Shown: piece by piece, positions 33,501-43,312 of the stretch
Position numbering within the stretch: position 1 is the first letter of the stretch
Layout: each line of letters opens with the position of its first letter
Assembly (NCBI GenBank): GCA_030141605.1
Contig: JAQGDQ010000003.1
Span: forward strand, 1,259,501 to 1,323,500
DNA: 64,000 nucleotides
Origin: Tubiluchus corallicola
Lineage: Eukaryota; Priapulida; Priapulimorpha; Priapulimorphida; Tubiluchidae
Direction: 5' to 3'
Notes under the pieces: model-generated
Told to the model about the DNA's origin: nothing
The model's database searches: none
The model's input: only the letters and a program-made list of their open reading frames with translations
Position numbers and translations under genes: made by a program

Positions 33501-33895
33501 TCTGGGTTCTTCTAATAACACACTGCAAGTACAAACAATTTCTGTTCCTGTGCATGATCAGATCAACTGGCCACAAACATACAAGCGTAACTAAGTAAAA
33601 TAAAAAAGCAACAATAGCGAATCAATACTAATCTTATTGCAGTGCATTTCATAACTCTCTTGTTTTATATGGACCTGAGTTTAAAACAAAATGGTCAACT
33701 GAACAGTGTACTACAAAATTCACATAATACAATCTAAACTGACATTTTTTTCTTTCAGCTTGGAGTACAGGTGAAGAGATGTGCTTATCAAAAACTGAAT
33801 TTGCAATTGCTATTGTTGCCTTCATAGGATTCATACTCATAGCTGTCGTCGTATGCATTATCACGTGTGTTAGAGTCACTAGAAACAAGGATTAG
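27478..33895 (+). CDS. ZP gene 2: Gly/Tyr-rich ZP-domain transmembrane protein (888 aa, 6 exons)
   Basis: Exons 27478-27522, 28998-30851, 31476-31722, 32054-32298, 32822-32960 and 33759-33895 form an open 888-residue frame with the same intron phases as gene 1; exons 4 and 5 have the same lengths (245, 139). The signal peptide starts MMEGLSQIIGLLLIC and continues PVVFVNG. Two copies of the YFKR...IPYEDLYEST motif lie at residues 35-62 and 83-110, separated by a short Cys-containing linker. Then come three SYGIxGNVxP repeats, a Gly-rich block with KGYEYNYGSGY, a GYSQPAHTA repeat, a ZP domain (about 572-797), furin-type RQKR (804-807) and a transmembrane helix (858-881). It is less glycine-rich than gene 1. 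A tandem paralogue, presumably secreted and assembled into the same kind of extracellular matrix; that role is inferred from the ZP domain. Confidence 0.88.
28575..28791. mobile_element. Small inverted-repeat element (MITE-like), copy 2, in intron 1 of ZP gene 2
   Basis: About 217 bp with long imperfect terminal inverted repeats of roughly 45 bp. Both ends, read inward, run ACGG(A/C)GC(G/A)TT(T/C)AG(G/C)CTAG and then TTCTCTCGAGAGTTCTCTCT. The internal GCGAGTTCTCTCGGCATA matches copy 1 at 9,342. No coding capacity; the RNA could fold into a hairpin. Confidence 0.75.
31077..31198. repeat. (TGA)n/(TAA)n microsatellite in intron 2 of ZP gene 2
   Basis: About 120 bp of GAT/TAA triplets, directly joined to the 3' end of the minus-strand SINE at 31,199-31,410, the same arrangement as in intron 5 of gene 1. 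Confidence 0.9.
31199..31410 (-). mobile_element. tRNA-derived SINE, copy 2 (intron 2 of ZP gene 2)
   Basis: On the minus strand: A-box-like GGCTCAATAGTAGC (31,389-31,402), B-box GGGTTCAACTCCC (31,349-31,361), then the shared body with CCGCTGGTTCTTAGAC and CCTTGGAAATAAGAATTGAG, ending AAATTATTATTATT. The B-box is intact, so this is the best preserved of the three copies. Confidence 0.8.
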
Positions 33896-36800
33896 TGAAT
33901 CTTTTCATTAGTCAACTGTTATATGAAACGCAGTAATGACTAAATTATCATTTACGTCAGTAACTAATTAATGATATCGTAATAATTAATTCATTTTGCT
34001 CGTTACATCTTTGAGCATTCATTTGTAAGTATGATCATTCATTTGTTGAAATACATGAAATGTTATAATGAACAGTTATATAGTGTTATTTTTTCATTTT
34101 AAATGATATGAAGTGCCGATCAATATTTTGCAGCTGGAATTCTCCCCAGCCACAAAACATAGCAACTTATTACAACTACAATTATTTAAGGTCATTTTAT
34201 AGCATAGTTATATAATCATCAGTTCCATTCAATTTTATTTATTTTTCTTTTTTGTACACTATCGAACAATCATTATTAATATGGTTATTAGGTAGGTCAC
34301 GAAAATTTATTACAGTAAAAAGTTACAAAGCTAGAAAACGGATAGCGAAAGGACTTTAGAAGTCACCTAATCTGCTATTCTTTACTGGGTATAGAAAACG
34401 ATCAATAGACACTGGCGAGCATGTAAATTTACTGGTGACAGTTTAATTTAGGAAACATTAATACATGTTTAAAATTATAGCATTTACTGTTATTGCTTAA
34501 CAATATACAATATAAGTAAACGACGAATATGACGCCAGAGTTGACCAAACTGAAAGTAAGGTTGACAGATTGTAAATTAATTAGTGCAATAAACATGGGC
34601 AACATGGTCCTATATCGCAACATACACAAGCTTCGCGAGACAGTTAATAAAACAGTAAATAAATTAGTTGCAGCCTATTTTGGCCACAAAATTTATACAG
34701 TTGAAATTGTTATAGATGATGAAAAATTAAGCAACTTCTGTAATAAAACAAAAATTAGGGTGCATCTCTCTTCTAGAAATATCGACGTTGACACAAACTA
34801 ACTACATGCGCAACAATTTGAATTAAACCAGAATCAATCAAGGGATGAGTTGAAGGTGGCACTAAGACATAGAAAAACATAGGCTGACAACAACATTTGA
34901 ATACTCTATGACAAAACTTAGCAATTTGAACATTTTGACCACAACACATCACAATATTTAACTGTGGGTAGTGTTATTGGATAAGCATTCAAGCAGTCAC
35001 AGTTATATACGTCATAATTTTCAAGTGAATGGGACAGCTTGCATGAAAGTTTCCATAAAGCAGTAGTATAAATTAACTTTATGTTCTATAGGCAATTTTT
35101 TGCAAATTTCTTTGCTGCATTTTTCTAAGTATTAGTGATGGCAAGTAAAATAAACTCAACATTCTAAGTGACTTGTCCTTTGACTGGTTTTCTTTAATAA
35201 TTATTGCCACATAATGATTATCGCATAATGCTGAAAAATTTGTTACAAACTGGCGAATTTAGTGATTCGCTACATAGCGGATTTTTGTTTACATTATACA
35301 CAACGAACGTTACTTATGGCTCTCCACACAAACACACGAATAAGAGGATAATCCGAGGTGGCTCTAGTAACTGCTAAAAATGCTTCATGGGTAGCGCAAT
35401 AAATTCTGTTCTGAAGATACTGCCTCTACATATAGTAAACGGAATGAGGCACTCTTGCTTATGCTCATTTACCTTAGACAAGAAAGAGGACGGCACCTAC
35501 GACTCTATCACCACATCACTGTCGAGTAAGAAGTCACATTCATACTGGGGATGTGCTAGGGCTAGTCATAAACAAAGACCTAGATTCTTGAAAAGCATGA
35601 TGTTGAGGTTTAGCTACAGAAAAAGCTGTTTAACGAGTAAATTTAAAAATGGAAGGCAGTCATTATTCTAGAAAACTTCAAACCTGCGGAATATGATCAG
35701 AGCCCAGATTGGTTTTGTTCACACACGTTTCTGGGTTGGAGCCAGATAAGAAGAGCTTCGATTTTGGAGGGTCTGTTTTAACGCTTTGAGAGATAACACC
35801 ATGGCTTTCGACATTGGTACGTTTTGCGTTCTACATCAACTACTGTACTGCTATTTGTATTACAAAATCGCCAGGGATATATCAGTTCAGGCGTTAAATA
35901 TCATATTTATATATCAGCCTTTAAAGTTACAAGTAATTCTCGAAACAGGGGCAACTAGAACAACAGCAATAGTGGCAATAAACACACAACAAGCAGCAAA
36001 TGATGGAAGACGGCGATGATGATGACGGTGGCGACGATAATAACAATGATGATGGTGATGATTGTGATTGCTCTGATCGCAGCTAGTAATGATGGTAACA
36101 ACACAACTTAGTTTAAAAGCGCTTTAAAATAAGTAATTTTTCTCAGATAGAGCTAAATACTATCTGCGCTTCAAAAGAATGTTATAGCCTTAAAATTATG
36201 TTTCAGGCAGTAGGCGTTTTGTTCATCAAAACAAATACACATTTCTAAAGACAATGTTTCGAGAGAGATGCGCGTTTCATTCCTGCAAGTCAATAATCTC
36301 GTTTCTTTGAGATAATATGAAAATACGAAAATCTAACTTACATCCCTATTAGATTAATTACCTCTTTCAAAATACTATTAATTAACTTCCATAATATAGT
36401 ATTTCGTTCACTCAAAATAATTATTTACTCCCGCAAACTTTTTTTGCTAAAAATAATATCTACTACTCAAAAAACTCGAAAACTACTTGAAAATTATAAT
36501 TATGTTATCAAGTGAAACGGCCAGTACTAAAGTGCGTACATCTCCATTTGACTAATATTCTCGTGACACTACGGTCTTTCACTCCTTGCTTTGTTTAGCT
36601 TCTGCGTTTGATAGATTTTTTTACGTATTCTGCATAATAAGTAAAAATTTTGCATAAGGGTTTAAATAGCTGTACGCATAAGATTTTTCTCTCATACAAT
36701 TGATTTCGTTTTAGTCACTGGGTGAGGGAATAGCTAGGAAAGTTAATAAATGGATAGATGACTAGCAGGAAAATTGGTTTTTGACTATTGTCTCTAGCTA

Positions 36801-37419
36801 ATTCCTTGTTGAGGATGCATACATATCCGATTACGATTCAGACACATCCTTTACCGGCTCAGTATCTTACCTTAGAAGATTATTCTTGAGATTCAGTTAG
36901 GTTCCGGAACTGCCTCAACATAATAAATAAACCCTCCTGTTAAGGTTCGGATTGCAGCGTTACTGAATTGTATCAAAAAATTAAACGTCAGGCAGTCCGT
37001 GAAAAACCATTTGGGAAACTTACAATGTCTTTCAGAAACAAAATCTTCTGTTCAACAGCCCCTTTGTTTTGCAAACTCATTGTTTGTTAAATGAGCCTGA
37101 CAGCTATCTAGAAATTATTGCGGTCAACATAATGATACTTATGACCAGAACTAATTCTAGGCGTGACGTAGTTGTGGGCCGAAAAAATAATTTTCCGCTT
37201 CTGAGAAACAAATCATTAGATATCAGCGTACTCCGTAAAACCCTCAAGTGATATCGGGGACAAAAAATTGCAACGAGTTTATGTTTCAATACTTGTTCAA
37301 TAAAACCTATTAACCCTCTTATAGGGGCGGCGCACTTGTTACAAAATTTAGTTGTGGTAAAAGTTCTTGAGGCTATATCAAGTCAATCGAGTCACTTTCG
37401 CTGTTAAGCGCATGTGAAG
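33896..37419. other. Intergenic spacer between ZP genes 2 and 3
   Basis: About 3.5 kb. It holds the 3' UTR of gene 2 (end not determined), a dispersed repeat copy at 34,985-35,190 and a GAT-rich tract near 36,005-36,065. The 90-codon frame at 34,529-34,801 has no motif I recognise and I do not call it a gene. Confidence 0.55.
34985..35190. repeat. Dispersed repeat, copy 1 of a pair
   Basis: About 200 bp that aligns by eye with 56,985-57,195. Shared blocks include TTTTTTGCAAATTTCTTTGC, AATAAAC(T/C)CAACAT and GAGTGACTTGT or TAAGTGACTTGT. Non-coding; class unknown. Confidence 0.6.
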
Positions 37420-37464
37420 ATGCTTTATAGCAAATGTATTGCAATACTGCAGCTATTGACATAT
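37420..37464 (+). CDS. ZP gene 3 exon 1 (signal peptide start)
   Basis: A 45-bp exon, ATG CTT TAT ... ACA TAT followed by GTAAGT, encoding MLYSKCIAILQLLTY. It joins in phase 0 to VVPFVSSAGYD after the acceptor CACACAG at 38,530. An ATG nine bases upstream is followed at once by TGA, so this one is preferred. Confidence 0.8.
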
Positions 37465-40400
37465 GTAAGTATACTTCATTTATTAACTTCTATTATAGAT
37501 TTTGTAAAATTATAAATGAATCACAATCAAAGGCTCTGAACATAAACTCGTTGTTTTACTGTTTATTTTTTGTTATTATATAAACGCTGTAGCCTACCCC
37601 TTATAATTATGATAGAGGCCTATAAATGCTGTACGTAGGAATTAAAGCATTCTTTGTACTAAACGAACACTGTGATTTTGTCAGAAACTCAGTTTGGTAA
37701 TAGATTCTGATGCAGGTACAGCAATAGATACAGGTGAAATTTATTAGACTGAACTTAATTTTGGTCTTTATGTGCAAAAAGAACAACAGAAAAAAGAAAA
37801 AGATTGAGATAAGTACATGTGAAATTAAAGCTGCTTTTCACATGTTGTATACCTGAAACAGCAATCAAGACACTGGATTAATATGTGCGCAGAATTTTTA
37901 TTATTCACATTATGATATATGCTACGAATAACGAAGATGTTTTTAATAGTAATAACATTAGTATATTGAGAAATGCGAGGCCTGCTATTAAAAAATTTTA
38001 ATATGGCCTATATGCGTTTTAGTGTTACATATTAGTATCTAGAAATGATCTGTGAAACTCAACGACGAGAGATTACGTAATAAAGAACAAACGTTACGTA
38101 CGACACGACAAATAAACTAGTATATAGTTCCTTATACAGAGGTTAACGATACACTCTGCTGAATCAATACAGAATAATTACCCCAAAGCTTATATAGAGT
38201 AAAAAAGAATCGTAAAAGAAATTATTAATGAATGAAAACATGTTCAAGTGTAATTAACCGAAGCAGTAAATAATGCGGCCCATTTGCGCTTCATTCACAG
38301 GAGGCTACTGCGTGTTCAGTTTTATTTACCTGAAGCGTAACAAGACCTGTTGCCTAGACGGATCTTAGGTAATCAGGTTGCTAAAGAACAAAAACACCTG
38401 TGCCTCCAATATAGACCATGTGTGCATATCTCTCGATGATTTTCTCTTTTTACTATCTTGATAACAATCGTTATAACAAAAGTTGAAATTTCCAAAAACG
38501 TATTTCGATCGTTGCTTGTTTTTCACACAGGTTGTTCCTTTTGTGAGTAGCGCTGGTTACGACACTGTAACAAATCGTCCAACATACGTCTATTTCAAAC
38601 GACTCACCATCCCATACGAAGATCTCTATGAATCAACTTACACAGATCACTACGTATTTCGCACTCCTGCAGCAAAATGCAGAGATGATGACTGCAAAAA
38701 AATCAAAAAGCGATATTCAGCAAGCCAAGATTTTCCCTATGTCTATTTTAAACGATTTACAACACCTTACGAAGATCTTTATGAATCAACAATCGAAGAT
38801 CACTACATATTTCATACCGCAATCCCCCATTTCAAAGCCCCTCAGTGTAGTGACAATGGCTGCAGAAATTACGAAACAGTGCAGAATATATATGAAGCCA
38901 GTAATAGACGATCCCATGAGTGCAAATATGGATGCAGAAGGGACAGTTCTCGAAGACAGAGAAAAGGACGTAGGAATGCAAGTAATAACAAAATAACAAG
39001 ACACAATCTTGGTCCTACATATGTTGCACAAGAGGCTAGACTCCATGATAAAGTAGCAAAAAAGAAATTTGGTTTTCGAAGTTCAAAGAAAATCTATCCT
39101 ATACAGAAAGGCAGACGCTCCAATAATTTTTTTAAGCGCATGAACACTTCCGCAATCAAAACTAGAAATATATCTAATGGCAAACGGAACAGACAGAATG
39201 GGAGTCAAAAAGATACTGGACAGCAAATATTTGGAATAAAAGAAAATGTCAGCCCATTACAACATGGAAGACTTATTTGGAGGCATAAATCATATGGAAT
39301 TAAGGGAAATGTCAATCCCCTGCAAGCTTCTGCCAGAAGACTTGGTCTACAAAACAAATTTAACCACTTTACTGATGCCAACAAACATCAGGCAAGTTCG
39401 GGTTATGGAGTTGGTGGAGGAGTAGGAGGAACCTATGGAGCTGGTTATGGTGGCGGAGGTGGTACTAAAGGGTATCAGTACAACTACGGATCTGGTTATG
39501 AAGACAAAGGTGGATACGCCGGAGGTGGATATGGCAAAGGCCGTGGAGCATACCAAGCTGGTTTAATACTTGGAGAACAAATGGGTAAGGAAATAGGTCA
39601 GGCAAGTGCACAAATTCAAGATAATGAACAAGGAAACACAGCAGACCTCAGAGAAAAGGCCCATCAGTCAATTTATGATAGCCATGGTGCTTATGGAGGC
39701 GGAAGCTACACAGGAAATAGCGGTGGCCAGGTAGGTGGCTATGGGACTGGAGTAGGAGTAGGTATTTACCCAGGCTACTCATACAGCAATGCAGAAGATG
39801 CTTATTCACAGCCACAACACCGAACGATTTACACACTGCCAGCTGAATCCCGAGTTTATAAAAAAGCTCAGCCTATATTTACGGCAGAAAATAATCATAA
39901 CAAAATTACAATTTCACCAAATTTTAAAAGGTCTACTTTTATCAAATCATATCACGACGGACAAAACAGCGATGACATGAGAAACCAGAAAAGGCGTGTA
40001 AAAGGTTTCACCACTTACTGTGATACAAGCAAAAATGTCATCTCCGTGATCCTAAACCTTGGAAACGGAACTTCTGGAAAGGTGTTTACTCGTGGATATT
40101 TTAATGTTCCACGATGTTCCGTAAATGCATCACCGTACGATAGCAACATCTTACTCAATATTCCAATGGACGACTGCGGAACCTGGAAAGACTTTTCAAA
40201 TGTAAGTAATTTTACACCAGAGAAGTTTATTTAAACTGATGTAAAAGCAAACATGCAGTACTGATATAATCTAAAAAATAAAGAAAATACCGTTCTGTGC
40301 TTTGAATAAAAGATAAAATGACGACTATTTTTTCTGTAGAAAAATTGATTATTCATGAATAGTAAACAGCTACGTGACCACGATATATGCTTTGTATACC

Positions 40401-43312
40401 GAGCCTGATCAGCAAATGAATGGGTAACTGCTAGAAAAACTATTTCTGCAAAATTTCATTTGCTATAGTGCACCCAGTTATCTTATTCCATTAAGACAGG
40501 TTGTGTTCTCATATCATTCAAACATGACTGATAGGACTGGGCATCTCCGCTGGTTCAGTGTCGCATCTTAGAGGATTGTGCTTGAAAGTTAACCATCTTC
40601 CTGTCCCTGTCGCAACCATTTTCATTAAGTCGGTCCTATCACCTTGCAGAGTGACGAAATGTACTTTGTTGGGAAATTGACGTACTTCTGTGCTGCTAGG
40701 TTCAGGCTATCCTAGTCATGTTTCTCCTGGTGATTTCTCATGTGGTGTTTCAGTAAGTCTGTAGCTCTTGTTGATTACTCATATCACTTTTTTTATTTTA
40801 TACAGGGTGTCGGCAGTGACACATATATAAACACATTAATATTTGTAGCTGACAGCGACTTGTCATCTACTGAAAACGAAGGTTCTACTCAGTTTTCTAT
40901 CTCTTGCGAAGTTAAGCCTCTCTCAGTTGAATGGAGTCGACAAGTGCGGCCTGAATTAACCATGAAAATTTCCAATGGCGTAAATCCAAATGCACCACCA
41001 TCGCAACAACTGGCGGCAGGAGAAAGGGCGACTTTAGCAGTTGTACATCGAGCAACGGGTTTGAAAAATCTTGTTAAGTGAAACTAGTATCTGAACCCCA
41101 ATTAAAATTTAATATAATTGCATTAGTCTCGTTCATTCAAAGGTTAAAAATGAAGATTAACATACTTGTACAAGGTATGACCTTAAACAAAGTTTTTAGT
41201 AATTCACTTTGTGCATCGTAGAAAGAAACTGAAATAGTAACCAAGCCTCACCATATTTTCTAGCGAACTGGGAAGTTGCTGTAAGTAACTGCATTGCTCA
41301 TGACGGCCTAGGAGATAACAAAGTGCTTCTTATCGACGAACATGGCTGCTCAGCTCATAATCATGAACACGTCTCACCCATACGAGAAAGCACGACAATT
41401 AATGGTGATGTGATTCATTACACCAACTTTCAAGCCTTCAAATTCCCAAATAGAGAGAATGTTTATTTTCAGTGCACAACAGAATTGTGCAGGAATGAAT
41501 GTGCAAAGGTATTCGGTGTCAATCTTTTATGTTTAGAATAGATGCTACTTTAGCATAAAAACTCTAATTCATACTAATATGAATAATTTGTTGTTTCCAC
41601 TAGTATGCTTAGTAAAATGCATGCTAGTATACTTAGCGACAAAAAACAGAATAAGTAAATTTTGAGACTTGAATGCTTTTCAAACTCTTCGTGTACAAAG
41701 CTCAAAAAATCGTCTTCAAATTTTACGCTACGTACAATATTGTCAGCAAAGCTATAATAAAGCTTGTAAATTTAAACTCCTTGATGACCGTTACGCGCAG
41801 CCATTTTGACAGTGCCTAAAATGTGATTTAACAGTGATTGAAATCAATAATGTTTTTTTTTGGTGAACTAGTGGTGCACACTGGGATGGTGATAAAGCAC
41901 CGTTTTACCACTGGTACGAACTTTTGAAATTAAGAATTTTCTTTTCATATTAAGTCTTTTAAAAAGGTAAACGTAACTAAGTAATATAATTTAGTATAGA
42001 AAGTTTTTGGGATATACTTTAAAATCACATTTTCTTCCCCTTTAATATTGGTCCTGGGTTGTGTGGCCGAGTGGTTTAGATTTCGGACTCCAACCATGCA
42101 GTCTTGTGTTCGAGACTAACAGCTGCCAATGCCAAGCCACATCGGGAATTTAACAATAACAATCTAAAATTGCAACGTACGTGTTGTATGAATTTTCTAT
42201 TTTTGCCAAAACTGTGTTTTCCATACGAGCGACAAAACTATGTCAGTGTTGGCAAAGAAGTACACTTGCATCGCGTTGTGGCAATGACGCGCTAAAGCCT
42301 GTAGCACAGCAGACAAGTGCTGGCGTGTATCTTCAGTTTTTCTCTTTGGCTGTGGTTTAAACTGCTTGCTAAATATCCGATTATGGGTTGAATGTGAACT
42401 CTGTAGAGTTTTAAAAACTATTATGAAAACCAATTTTAAAAAACTGTGTATAAATGTGTAACTTAACTCGCAATATTAAAAAATTAAATGCTATGTATGT
42501 AACTGCTTGATGTTTCTCAGTACCTGTAAACTCAAAACCCACCACATCTTTGGGTATGCGCTCTAAAATGTGACGGCAATTTTTAAAGCTAGATATTTTT
42601 TCCTAAGTAGATAGATCTCTAATTAGACGGATTTGAGAAAATGTCAATAGTCCATTTGTTCTCTAAACATAATACACGAAGTGGGCATATATATCGAAGA
42701 AATGACATTTTTACAATTTTCATTAATGACAATAAATTAGTATCTTGAATACTCAATACTTTTCACTACTTTTATGAGTACCAAAGATCGCAATGGAATA
42801 TGTGTCACTGGAACCAATTCTAGCGGCTTGAAATCAGCGTATTTAGCTGGTGAAAGTGAAACGACAACATATGACCCACTATGATCACAGTAATAGCGGC
42901 AGGTAAAACCTTGCTAATGACTTCAACCAGGATGGTTTTAAAGGGTTGCTAGCTGAAAGGTTATTTTAATAACGCACCCATTTCTTCTCGGTGTTTATCA
43001 GGCTTCACGGGTCTTTCATTTCACCAAGCGTGCCAACTAGGATATATAAACCGTGTTAACGAATAGTTCGGTAGCATGTGTTTCACAGAAATACAAAAAC
43101 AACGAATCAATTCAAAATTATTCTGTAATAAATAGTGGACTAATGAATTGATGGTTTTTTTCACGTAACAGCCCAAGTGTGAGTCAAATCGTGAAAAACG
43201 AGAAGCAAAATCTTCTCAACGGGAAAATGCGATAAGGAAAGAGGAGGACGTCGATTTGGTTTTACTAAAAACGCAAGAAATTCTGCAGAGTCTTAAAGTG
43301 CAATTATTATAG
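37420..43312 (+). CDS. ZP gene 3: Gly/Tyr-rich ZP-domain protein without a membrane anchor (784 aa, 5 exons)
   Basis: Exons 37420-37464, 38531-40201, 40806-41058, 41264-41508 and 43172-43312 form an open 784-residue frame. The signal starts MLYSKCIAILQLLTY and continues VVPFVSSAG. Two copies of the YFKR...PYEDLYEST motif lie at residues 34-61 and 85-112, followed by basic Ser/Lys/Arg-rich sequence, two GIKxNVxPLQ repeats, the Gly-rich block with KGYQYNYGSGY, a ZP domain (about 509-738) and furin-type REKR (745-748). Unlike genes 1 and 2 it ends 36 residues after the furin site with TAG; no transmembrane exon was found downstream. The donor of exon 3 is GTTTGA, the only phase-compatible choice but weak. 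Exon 4 is almost identical to that of gene 2. It may be a secreted soluble ZP subunit or a gene beginning to decay; no internal stop supports the second view. Confidence 0.8.
41264..41508 (+). CDS. ZP gene 3 exon 4 (ZP-C; near copy of gene 2 exon 4)
   Basis: 245 bp encoding ZP-C with LIDEHGCSAHNHEH and QAFKFPNRENVYFQC. By eye it differs from 32,054-32,298 at only about 16 positions, six of them in the last 20 bases. Neighbouring exons of the two genes are strongly diverged. The upstream intron is also similar, the downstream intron is not. Confidence 0.85.
42058..42125 (+). repeat. Degenerate tRNA-like sequence (SINE head or tRNA pseudogene)
   Basis: TGGCCGAGTGG is a good Leu/Ser-type A-box and TGTTCGAGAC, about 40 bp later, a good B-box. 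The anticodon and acceptor stems do not pair convincingly, so this is not called a functional tRNA. It lies in intron 4 of ZP gene 3 and does not closely match the other SINE family in this window. Confidence 0.5.

Noticed and set aside
34529-34801. 90-codon + strand frame rich in charged residues
   Set aside because: No recognisable motif, AT-rich context, no splice or promoter support; length is within chance for this spacer.
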